Of a DNA stretch of 14,037 nucleotides, positions 5,428 to 11,233 are shown in pieces. The stretch comes from Thermoplasmata archaeon (GTDB lineage: Archaea; Thermoplasmatota; Thermoplasmata; Lutacidiplasmatales; UBA184), in NCBI GenBank assembly GCA_030040865.1, contig JASHSX010000146.1, positions 1 to 14,037 of the forward strand. The letters are read 5' to 3'. Position 1 is the stretch's first letter. Every line of letters starts with the position of its first letter. A program made the translations under genes and the position numbers. The notes beneath the pieces were generated by a model that was not told the DNA's origin, did not search any database, and was given only the letters and a program-made list of their open reading frames with translations.

Positions 5428-7869
5428 TTGGGCGATTTGCTCGATCTCCACCCCCGGCTCACGGTCGCGGACCTGGTCTCGGTACCCCCTGCGGACCGGG
5501 CCGTGGGGAACGAGGCGCTCGTCGCCCTGGTGAAGGCGCGTCGCGAGCAATCGGTCGGATCGGCCGGTGCGCCCACGGTCGGGGCCGAGGCCATCGGGCC
5601 GGATCTGGTCGGTCGCTGGACCGAGCGTCGGGAGATCCTCCGCTCGATCCGTCGCGTTCAACGGCCCGGCGGGCACGCGGAGGTCCGGGTGCTGCTCGGA
5701 CCGGCCGGTCAGGGGAAGAGTCGCCTGCTGCTCTTCGCTGCCGAGGTCGCGCGATCGCGCGGCTTCCGGGTGGTCCGCGGTCAGGTGCTCCGCGACGAGG
5801 GGCTTCCGTTCTCACCGTTCGGAGCGATGATGGATACCGTCCGATCGAGCGCCGCCGAGCGCTTGCGCCGACGACCGGCCCCCCGAGGGCTTCCGGCCCG
5901 TCTGCTCTACTACCTCGAGCTGCTCCGCGACGGGTCCCCGGCGCCGCTCCTGCTCCTCGTGGATGACCTCCACGCCGGCGAGCGACCCGCGCTCACGGTG
6001 TTCCGGTTCCTCTGCCGCAACCTGCCGACCCTGGAACGGCCGGTGCTCCTGCTCGCGGCCGCCCGGGACGACGAGCCGCGGGGTCGTCCAGAGTCGGGGG
6101 ACTTCGCCGAGGTCCTGAGCGAGATCACGCGCCCGAAGACCGGCCTCATCCCGGTCTCCGTCGTCCCTCCCCTTTCCGCCGCGGAAGCGCGGGAGGTCGC
6201 CGAACTGACGCAGGGCGGCTCCTTCCCGGAGCCGTCGGGTCCGGCGGTGGCCGCGCTGGTCGTTCGCGCCCGCGGCAACCCGCTCTTCGTCGTCGAGGGA
6301 GTCCGGGAGCTGCAGCACGCGATGCAGGTGGCGGATGGCTCCGATGCCGGTCGTCCTCCCAGCGCGCCGGTGCCGCCGGGTCTACGGCACGTCCTTGACA
6401 CGCGTCTGGCCCAGCTGCCGCCGGAGCACCGGATCCTGGCCGAGGCGTGCTCCCTGCTCGAGGAAGAGTTCTCGACCCGCCCCCTCGAGGCCCTGGCGAC
6501 GCTCGGGGTCGGTGGGTCGGTGGCCGAGATCGGCCGCCTCCTCGAAGAGCTCGTCGAACCGTGGGCGATGCTGCGTCGGCGCGGGCCGGGCCGGTTCGCC
6601 TTCACCCACGTGCTGTACCAAGAAGCCCTCGCCGAGCGGGCGGCCGAACGACGCGAGTGGGCGTTGGCCCTCGCGGCGTGGTGGGAGCGAACGCGTCCGG
6701 ATGAGGCGTTCCGCATCGCACACCTGTACCGGCTCGCCCGCGATCCGGACCGGGCCCTTCCGTGGTTCCGGCGTGCGCTCGACGCGACGCTCGAGGCCCA
6801 GGCCTACGGGGCGGTCGAAGGGATCGTCCAGGGGATCCGGGAGATGGTCGAACTTCGACCGGAGAGCCGGGCCGAATTCCGACAGCTTCAGTTCGCACTC
6901 CTCGAACGGCTCTGGCTGGGAGGCTCCGGTTTCGCGGAGTCCTTGGCCCGCGAGGTGCTGACGGAGCCGCTCTCTCCCGCCGAGGAGGTGGTCGCGACCT
7001 GCTTCCTCGCCGCGAATCTCGTCTACCGGAACCCGGAGGAGGCGCGCCGACGCTTGGAGGAGCTCCCGCGTCGGTTCGGGGGAGTCGAGGCGAGGCGTCG
7101 CAACGAGATCCGAGGGGTGGTGAGCGCGTGCATCGCGTACCGGGACGCGATCGTCGGGGACTGGGAGGCGGGACTCGCCGAGGCCGAGACCGCGATCCGC
7201 CTGCTCCCGCGACGGTCGCTGACGGTCTGGCGCCTCTCCGCGCTAACGAGCCGGTCGTATTGTCTCTCCCACCTGCGGAGATATCGGGAGTCGCTCCGGG
7301 CGAGCGAGAGCACCCTGACCCTGCTCTCCGGATCCGCCCCCTCGATCTTCTACGCGCTGCTCCTCGAGCAACGGGCGACCATCTCCGCCCTCCTCGGCAA
7401 GCCCGCCCATGCCCTCAAATTGCGCGAACAGGCCGTCCGGCTCTCCCGCGAGGTCTCGAACCCGGCGGTCCTCGGCGAGGCGACGGCCGAGGTCGTCCTC
7501 TCGCAGCTCCAGCGCGGACAGATCGATCGGGCGCGCCGGTCGCTCGCCGAGCTCAAGGACCTGTGCGTCCGCTTCGGGCTCACCCACCTCGAGCCGTGGG
7601 CCGCGTACCGGGAAGGTCAGATCCTCTGGCGGACCGGGCAGGAGCGGAGATCTATCCCGTTCTTCCGGGCGGCCTCCGTCGGCTTCCGGGCACTGCCCCG
7701 TCGGAACAACGCTCTCCTCCCGGAGGCGTACCTCGCGAGCCTCGAGAGGAACCCGAGGAAGGTCGCGGAGTTCCGGGCCCGGTGGCTCGAACACGAGACC
7801 GGGATCGACGCGGAGGAGGTCTCCGCGATCGAACCGCTGCGAGCGGGATCGCCCGCGTTCCTGCCGTAG
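5428..7869 (+). CDS. STAND/MalT-like AAA ATPase transcriptional regulator with TPR-like repeats (true N-terminus lies upstream)
   Basis: From TTG 5428, the first canonical start, the product has 813 residues. It also continues in frame from a winged helix encoded at about 5131-5427, so the real protein is about 910-930 residues. Residues 60-71 (LVGRWTERREIL) are the entry typical of MalT/LAL-type STAND ATPases. Walker A is GPAGQGKS (91-98), Walker B LLLLVDD (174-180), and ARGNPLFVVEGVREL (281-295) matches the GNPLF sensor element of that group. RFAFTHVLYQEALAE (389-403) is the usual helical element before the repeats. About 400-800 is all-helical, with TPR-like units ending near YLASLERNP. 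By family knowledge, ligand binding at the repeats should drive ATP-dependent oligomerisation and change DNA binding by the winged helix. It is divergent from the surface propeller gene across about 60-170 nt, so control of that gene or of itself is the natural guess. It converges with the zinc-ribbon gene, 46 nt away. Confidence 0.88.
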   Translation: MGDLLDLHPRLTVADLVSVPPADRAVGNEALVALVKARREQSVGSAGAPTVGAEAIGPDLVGRWTERREILRSIRRVQRPGGHAEVRVLLGPAGQGKSRLLLFAAEVARSRGFRVVRGQVLRDEGLPFSPFGAMMDTVRSSAAERLRRRPAPRGLPARLLYYLELLRDGSPAPLLLLVDDLHAGERPALTVFRFLCRNLPTLERPVLLLAAARDDEPRGRPESGDFAEVLSEITRPKTGLIPVSVVPPLSAAEAREVAELTQGGSFPEPSGPAVAALVVRARGNPLFVVEGVRELQHAMQVADGSDAGRPPSAPVPPGLRHVLDTRLAQLPPEHRILAEACSLLEEEFSTRPLEALATLGVGGSVAEIGRLLEELVEPWAMLRRRGPGRFAFTHVLYQEALAERAAERREWALALAAWWERTRPDEAFRIAHLYRLARDPDRALPWFRRALDATLEAQAYGAVEGIVQGIREMVELRPESRAEFRQLQFALLERLWLGGSGFAESLAREVLTEPLSPAEEVVATCFLAANLVYRNPEEARRRLEELPRRFGGVEARRRNEIRGVVSACIAYRDAIVGDWEAGLAEAETAIRLLPRRSLTVWRLSALTSRSYCLSHLRRYRESLRASESTLTLLSGSAPSIFYALLLEQRATISALLGKPAHALKLREQAVRLSREVSNPAVLGEATAEVVLSQLQRGQIDRARRSLAELKDLCVRFGLTHLEPWAAYREGQILWRTGQERRSIPFFRAASVGFRALPRRNNALLPEAYLASLERNPRKVAEFRARWLEHETGIDAEEVSAIEPLRAGSPAFLP

Positions 7870-7915
7870 GCCTCATGGCCCCGGGGGGCGGGGCGACCTC
7901 GGGCTTCGGGGGCGG

Positions 7916-8248
7916 TCAGGCGGCGGGAGGAACCGACGGCGGAGAGCCGGCTCCACCGCCCGGCGGACGCGCGACGAGCGTCCCGTACAGGTCGAAGTAG
8001 GACCACCGGCCGCAGAGCGGGCACGCCATGTACCGACCGGTCCCGAGGCGAACCGCAGTGAACGAGGCACCGGGGATCCAGTCGTAGTCGAAGACGCGAT
8101 GGCACTTGGGACAGGTCAGTCGCGAGCGCTGGACGACCCCGCGCGTACCGAGACTCCGCCCCCGTCGCAGGATGATGGCCCAGACGACGACGGCGATCAG
8201 GACAAGGATCCCCGCGACGGCGACGGTCCAGAACAGTATGCCGAACAC
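7916..8248 (-). CDS. Membrane-anchored zinc-ribbon protein (unknown function)
   Basis: This encodes 110 residues. Residues 4-27 (ILFWTVAVAGILVLIAVVVWAIIL) form one N-terminal TM helix followed by RRGR, so the rest should be cytoplasmic. Cysteines at 46/49 (CPKC) and 76/79 (CPLC) form a C2-C2 zinc ribbon, separated by 26 residues that hold FDYDWIPGASF. The last 20 residues are Gly/Pro/Ala-rich and probably flexible. The start is GTG 8248, set by the strong ribosome site AAGGAGTGATC at 8250-8260, whose AGGAG core is 6 nt away. The stop codon of the upstream 115-residue gene lies inside that site, so the two are probably translationally coupled and act together. I cannot name a pathway. Ribbon-plus-TM proteins of this size are often structural or redox-sensing; nothing here decides. 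Confidence 0.82.
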   Translation of the reverse strand: MFGILFWTVAVAGILVLIAVVVWAIILRRGRSLGTRGVVQRSRLTCPKCHRVFDYDWIPGASFTAVRLGTGRYMACPLCGRWSYFDLYGTLVARPPGGGAGSPPSVPPAA

Positions 8249-8249
8249 C

Positions 8250-8260
8250 GATCACTCCTT
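8250..8260 (-). promoter_or_regulatory. Strong Shine-Dalgarno site overlapping the upstream stop codon
   Basis: AAGGAGTGATC on the minus strand is close to the full anti-SD complement, and its TGA (8254-8252) is also the stop of the 115-residue gene. The following GTG at 8248 has a 6-nt spacer from AGGAG. This decides the zinc-ribbon start and shows translational coupling. It also shows that this organism keeps SD-led initiation for internal operon genes beside apparently leaderless first genes. Confidence 0.7.
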
Positions 8261-8599
8261 CCGCGGGGGCGGAGGCCGCATCCCGTCGCGCGCCGGCGCG
8301 CCGCGTCGGGGGAGGCGGCGACCCAGCTTCTCGAGGAACGTGACGACCGGGTCCGCGAAGACCGGCGGCGGGGTGTCCGTCCGGAGGTCCGGTGCGGCGA
8401 ACAGTCGATCGTCGCGCTGGGCCGCCTCGCGGAGGAGTTGCCAGTCCGCGACCGAGCGGTCGGCCTTGCGGCGGATCGCCCACAGGAGCTTGCGCCGGTA
8501 CACCGGATTCGGGAACGCCGCCTCGAGGCGGCGATCGACCGAGGCGCGGTCGCCGTCGCGGATCAGCTCGAGGAAGTCGCGTTCTCTCCGGCTGAACAT
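8252..8599 (-). CDS. Small basic soluble protein, first gene of zinc-ribbon operon (unknown function)
   Basis: This encodes 115 residues with no cysteine and no membrane helix. I do not recognise a family. The N-terminal two thirds are charged and helical: SRRERDFLELIRDGD, then VDRRLEAAFPNPVYRRKLLWAIRRKADRSVADW with a dense basic patch. About residues 70-85 are a Pro/Asp-rich linker, then a helix VVTFLEKLGRRL and a basic proline-rich tail (RRGAPARDGMRPPPPRKE). The opening SRRERDFLELI looks faintly like LuxR-type LSxRERxVLxLI, but the rest of such a domain is missing, so I do not claim DNA binding. ATG 8599 fits a leaderless start about 26 nt below the GATATC element at 8624-8629. It is coupled to the membrane zinc-ribbon gene downstream, and the two may form a complex at the membrane. 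Confidence 0.75.
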   Translation of the reverse strand: MFSRRERDFLELIRDGDRASVDRRLEAAFPNPVYRRKLLWAIRRKADRSVADWQLLREAAQRDDRLFAAPDLRTDTPPPVFADPVVTFLEKLGRRLPRRGAPARDGMRPPPPRKE

Positions 8600-8623
8600 C
8601 GCGGGGTCGACGCGGACGGGAGA

Positions 8624-8648
8624 GATATCGTTACCGATTATGGTAACG
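8624..8648 (-). promoter_or_regulatory. TATA-like GATATC abutted by a perfect inverted repeat (candidate operator)
   Basis: CGTTACC (8629-8635) and GGTAACG (8642-8648) form a perfect 7-bp inverted repeat with the 6-bp spacer GATTAT. The repeat shares one base with GATATC (8624-8629), which lies about 26 nt above ATG 8599 and could be its TATA box; the repeat then covers the BRE side. Alternatively, ATAATC inside the spacer could be the TATA box with a short leader. Either way, a dimeric regulator bound here would touch the pre-initiation complex of the 115-residue/zinc-ribbon operon. The protein that binds is unknown. Confidence 0.5.
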
Positions 8649-8670
8649 CGATGTCCGGGGTTCGTGCCGG

Positions 8671-8703
8671 AAAAAAAGAGGCGAGGCGGAGAGTCCGCCT
8701 CGC
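8671..8703 (-). terminator. Hairpin plus T7 terminator after hsp20
   Basis: On the minus strand, GCGAGGCGGA, loop CTC and TCCGCCTCGC form a perfect 10-bp GC-rich stem with a 3-nt loop (8703-8681). After CTC (8680-8678) comes a run of seven T (8677-8671). It starts 24 nt beyond the hsp20 stop. This is exactly the bacterial intrinsic terminator layout. Archaeal RNA polymerase needs only the T-run, so the hairpin may protect the 3' end of the mRNA or strengthen release. Confidence 0.8.
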
Positions 8704-8727
8704 GGAAGGAGGGTGCGGGGGGCGCGC

Positions 8728-9210
8728 CTAGGCGACCGGGACCTTCCGTTCCTCGGACGGGTGGGCCTTCGGGACGGAGACCGTGACGGTACCGTTCTCG
8801 AACTTCGCCTCGACCTTCTCTCCGAGGACCGGCTCGGGGAGCCGGATCGACCGCTCGAACCCGCGGTACGAGCGCTCGTGGCGCAGGTAGTTCTTGGCCT
8901 TCTCGTCCTTCTCGGACGCGGCTTCGGCGCGGATCACCAGGACGTCCCCGTGGATCCGCACGTCCACCTGGTCCTTCGCGATGCCGGGCAGGTCGGCGCG
9001 GATCTCGTAGCTGGACCCCTTATCCTCCACGTCGGCGAGCGCGGGAGCGAACGACGGGGTCGTCGCGTCCGGGGTCGACAACGACCCGGGCGTTCCGAAC
9101 CACGCGCCGGTCAGGTCGTAGACCAGCTGATCGAGCTCGGCGAACGGGTCGTAGGTCCCTCCGGGACTTTCGGCGATCGGGTTGCGGCGCACTTCGATAT
9201 TCGTGCTCAT
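8728..9210 (-). CDS. hsp20: Small heat-shock protein, Hsp20/alpha-crystallin family
   Basis: This encodes 160 residues, the usual archaeal sHSP length. It is an ATP-independent holdase that keeps unfolding proteins soluble and forms large oligomers. The N-terminal arm is about 1-56 and the alpha-crystallin domain about 57-148, with landmarks YEIRADLPGI (68-77), VDVRIHGDVLVIRAEA (82-97), ERSYRGFERSIRLPEPV (112-128) and AKFENGTVTVSVPK (135-148). The C-terminal V-P-V (157-159) is the I-x-I-like motif that docks into a neighbouring subunit. ATG 9210 is chosen because GAGGTG (9217-9222) lies 6 nt upstream and the N-arm begins there; the frame stays open upstream, but that part lies in the promoter. 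The TATA box is at 9260-9267, a hairpin is in the leader and a terminator follows. The gene has its own transcript and is divergent from the ABC transporter genes. Confidence 0.96.
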   Translation of the reverse strand: MSTNIEVRRNPIAESPGGTYDPFAELDQLVYDLTGAWFGTPGSLSTPDATTPSFAPALADVEDKGSSYEIRADLPGIAKDQVDVRIHGDVLVIRAEAASEKDEKAKNYLRHERSYRGFERSIRLPEPVLGEKVEAKFENGTVTVSVPKAHPSEERKVPVA

Positions 9211-9216
9211 CGGTTT

Positions 9217-9236
9217 CACCTCGAGGATGCCCTCGA
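9217..9236 (-). promoter_or_regulatory. hsp20 leader: SD site overlapped by a small hairpin
   Basis: On the minus strand TCGAGG (9236-9231), loop GCAT and CCTCGA (9226-9221) can pair as a 6-bp stem. Its last two bases belong to the SD sequence GAGGTG (9222-9217), which stands 6 nt before ATG 9210. With a TSS predicted near 9238, the stem would sit at the very 5' end of the mRNA. Partial masking of the SD is possible, so a heat-opened leader can be imagined; this is inference only. Confidence 0.4.
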
Positions 9237-9259
9237 CAAGATTGGTAAGTTTAGGCTCG

Positions 9260-9267
9260 TATTTAAA
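9260..9267 (-). promoter_or_regulatory. Canonical archaeal TATA box of hsp20
   Basis: The minus strand reads CTTTAAATACG, a consensus-like archaeal TATA element (TTTAAATA) and the best one in the window. With the usual spacing of about 26 nt, transcription should begin near 9238, giving a 27-nt leader that contains the SD. It marks the host transcription system as archaeal. Confidence 0.75.
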
Positions 9268-9353
9268 GTCAGCACATCGCGCGGCTCTCGCGCTCGGCGA
9301 TGCGTACCGTCCGCGGACGCGGCGGCCCGGACGCGCGGGTCTGTACTCTTTGC

Positions 9354-9359
9354 GATATA
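9354..9359 (+). promoter_or_regulatory. TATA-like element upstream of the ABC transporter operon
   Basis: GATATA follows a T-rich bit (ctgtactctttgc) in the 208-nt divergent region between hsp20 and the ABC ATPase. The predicted TSS near 9382 leaves a leader of about 37 nt, but no SD-like sequence stands before ATG 9419, so either the leader is shorter or initiation is SD-independent. Confidence 0.35.
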
Positions 9360-9418
9360 GTTCCGAGCCACGGGGTGCTTCAAACCAAGGAATCGCCGCC
9401 CCGATCGGCGCCCCTCCC

Positions 9419-10216
9419 ATGTTCGCTCTCGAAACCCACGAGATCACCCGCACGTTCGGCCGGGTCACCGCCGTCGATGCGGTCTCCTTCCACGTCGGAG
9501 AGGGCGAGGTGTACGGCGTCCTCGGCCCGAACGGTGCCGGCAAGACGACCCTCATCAAGATGCTCAGTACGCTCCTCCCGCTCACCTCGGGCAGCGCGCA
9601 GGTCGCGGGGTGGGACGTCGTCCGGGAGCCCGCCCGAGTGCGCGCCTCGATCGGCTACGTACCCCAGTTGATCTCCGCCGACCCCCAGGTGAGCGGGAAC
9701 GACAACCTGTGGGTGTTCGCGCGGCTCTACCAGATCCCCCGCGCCGAACGACGGCAGCGTATCCGAGAGGCGCTCGAGTTCATGGGGCTCACCGAGGTCG
9801 GCGACGTGCTGGTCCGGAACTATTCCGGCGGGATGATCCGCCGGCTCGAGCTCGCCCTCGCCCTCCTGCACCGCCCGAAGATCCTGTTCCTCGACGAGCC
9901 GACGGTCGGCCTGGACCCTATCGCGCGGGACACGGTCTGGGGCCAGATCGAACGGCTGCGGAAGGAGTACCGGACCGCCGTGGTCCTCACCACCCACTAC
10001 ATGGAGGAGGCGGACCGCCTGTGCGATCGCCTCGCGATCCTCCACCACGGCGTGATCGTCGCCGAGGGATCGCCCACCGAGCTCAAGTCCCGGGCCCCGG
10101 ACCCCTCCGCGACCCTCGAGGACGCCTTCGTCCACTTCGTCGGCGGCTCGATCGAGACCGGCGGCAGCTACCGCGACACGCAGCGCACGCGCAGGACGGC
10201 GATCCGGCTCGAATGA
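9419..10216 (+). CDS. ABC-2 type exporter, ATP-binding subunit (DrrA/NodI-like)
   Basis: This encodes 265 residues. It hydrolyses ATP to drive the membrane permease encoded next. All nucleotide-binding motifs are present: Walker A GPNGAGKT (36-43), Q-loop Gln83 in YVPQ, signature NYSGGM (134-139), Walker B ILFLDEP (155-161) with the D-loop GLDP, and H-loop His193 in TTHYMEEAD. The signature directly followed by RRLELALALLHRP and the TTHYMEEAD form are typical of the drug/polysaccharide export group (CcmA/DrrA). The C-terminal 30 residues (after EDAFVHFVGG) are a short tail. ATG 9419 is chosen because the ABC fold begins at once (LETHEITRTFG); the open frame before it lies over hsp20 and its promoter. 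The stop overlaps the permease start as ATGA. The substrate is not predictable. Confidence 0.95.
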   Translation: MFALETHEITRTFGRVTAVDAVSFHVGEGEVYGVLGPNGAGKTTLIKMLSTLLPLTSGSAQVAGWDVVREPARVRASIGYVPQLISADPQVSGNDNLWVFARLYQIPRAERRQRIREALEFMGLTEVGDVLVRNYSGGMIRRLELALALLHRPKILFLDEPTVGLDPIARDTVWGQIERLRKEYRTAVVLTTHYMEEADRLCDRLAILHHGVIVAEGSPTELKSRAPDPSATLEDAFVHFVGGSIETGGSYRDTQRTRRTAIRLE

Positions 10217-11037
10217 CCGCCGAGCCCGTGCGCGCACCCGCCCCGTCCCTCGGGTTCGGCGGCTGGTTGTACGCGCACTTCGACCGGACCTACGCGATCG
10301 TCGACTACGAGGTCCGCAAGCTGCGCCACGACCCGTCGGAGCTCCTCCTGCGCGCGGTCCAGCCCGCGCTCTGGCTGCTCGTCTTCGGGGAGGTCTTCTC
10401 GTCGATCCACGTGATCCCCACGGGGAACTTCACCTACCTCCAGTTCCTCGCACCGGGGATCCTCTGCCAGAGCGTCCTGTTCATCGCGATCTTCTACGGG
10501 ATCGCCTCGATCCGGGAGCGGGAGCTCGGCATCGTCTACCGGTTCCTCGTGAGCCCGGCGTCGCGCGTCTCGCTCGTCGGCGGCAAGGCGCTCTCGGCGA
10601 GCGTCCGCGGGCTCTCCCAGGCGATCATCGTCTACGTGCTCGCCGTCGCGCTCGCGGTGCACCCGAGCCTCGCGCCGCTCGACGTCCTTGGCGTGCTGGT
10701 CGCCGTGGTGCTCGGCTCGTGCCTCTTCGCGACCCTTTCGATGATCATCGCGAGCCTCGTGAAGACCCCGGAGCGATTCCTCGGGATCGGCCAGCTCATG
10801 ACGATGCCGCTGTTCTTCGCGAGCAGCGCGATCTACCCGATCTCGATCATGCCCGCCTGGCTGCGGCCGGTCGCCTACGCGAACCCGCTCACCTACCTCG
10901 TGGACGCGGTCCGTCCGCTCATGATCCCCGGCGAGACGTCGCTGTTCCCACTCGGGGTCGATTTCGCGGTGCTCTTCGGGGTGACCCTCGGCCTCATCCT
11001 CCTCGAGTCCCGCCTCTACCCGCGGATGGCGCAGTAA
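10213..11037 (+). CDS. ABC-2 type exporter, permease subunit
   Basis: This encodes 274 residues. It pairs with the ATPase just upstream: its ATG shares four bases with the ATPase stop (ATGA), so the two should be made in equal amounts. After a cytoplasmic N-terminus with an amphipathic stretch (IVDYEVRKLRHDPSELLLRAVQP) come about six membrane segments: 51-64, 77-98, 134-150, 157-182, 195-214 and 249-264. The cytoplasmic loop RERELGIVYRFLVSPASR (101-118) is the conserved coupling region of ABC2_membrane permeases, and PAWLRPVAYANPLTYLVDAVR (about 214-234) is the usual conserved run before the last helix. DrrB/NodJ-like; it may export a drug, a lipid-linked sugar or another small hydrophobic compound. 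No downstream partner follows, only a 196-nt gap before the phosphate permease. Confidence 0.94.
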   Translation: MTAEPVRAPAPSLGFGGWLYAHFDRTYAIVDYEVRKLRHDPSELLLRAVQPALWLLVFGEVFSSIHVIPTGNFTYLQFLAPGILCQSVLFIAIFYGIASIRERELGIVYRFLVSPASRVSLVGGKALSASVRGLSQAIIVYVLAVALAVHPSLAPLDVLGVLVAVVLGSCLFATLSMIIASLVKTPERFLGIGQLMTMPLFFASSAIYPISIMPAWLRPVAYANPLTYLVDAVRPLMIPGETSLFPLGVDFAVLFGVTLGLILLESRLYPRMAQ

Positions 11038-11069
11038 GGTCGCGGGTGGTTCCGCTTTCGACCGGCGAT

Positions 11070-11092
11070 CCCGGGGCGGCTCCGGCCCCGGG
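11070..11092. repeat. Perfect GC inverted repeat after the ABC permease gene
   Basis: CCCGGGGC (11070-11077) and GCCCCGGG (11085-11092) pair perfectly with the 7-nt loop GGCTCCG, 33 nt beyond the permease stop. No T-run follows, so it is not a classical terminator on either strand. It could stabilise the 3' end of the ABC mRNA or be a protein-binding site. The rest of the 196-nt gap holds the PiT promoter region and otherwise nothing I can identify. Confidence 0.5.
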
Positions 11093-11154
11093 GGTACGCG
11101 CCGGTCGCATACGACGACGCCGATCCGTTCCGCCGGGGCCTGCCGGTGGCGCGT

Positions 11155-11203
11155 CTTAAGTCTCGGTCGTGCGGTCGGCCGGCCGCGGCCCACCGGGGAG
11201 GGT
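11155..11203 (+). promoter_or_regulatory. Putative promoter and Shine-Dalgarno site for the PiT gene
   Basis: CTTAAG (11155-11160) is the only AT-rich element before the PiT gene. Its spacing puts a TSS near 11183. GGGGAGGGT at 11195-11203 is a strong SD-like run. With GGAGG at 11197-11201 the best start would fall at about 11207-11213, yet the PiT frame has only ACG codons there (11204, 11207, 11210). The first canonical codon, GTG 11234, is 32 nt from the SD. Confidence 0.4.
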
Positions 11204-11233
11204 ACGACGACGTCGATCACCGAGTACCTGCTC

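Noticed and set aside
5307..5966. Plus-strand frame inside the STAND regulator
   Set aside because: Shadow frame: Arg/Gly-rich, no motif, whereas the overlapping frame holds the winged helix and Walker A.
6762..8731. Two long plus-strand shadow frames across the regulator end and zinc-ribbon operon
   Set aside because: Low-complexity Arg/Gly/Pro composition, overlapping genes with clear motifs on both sides.
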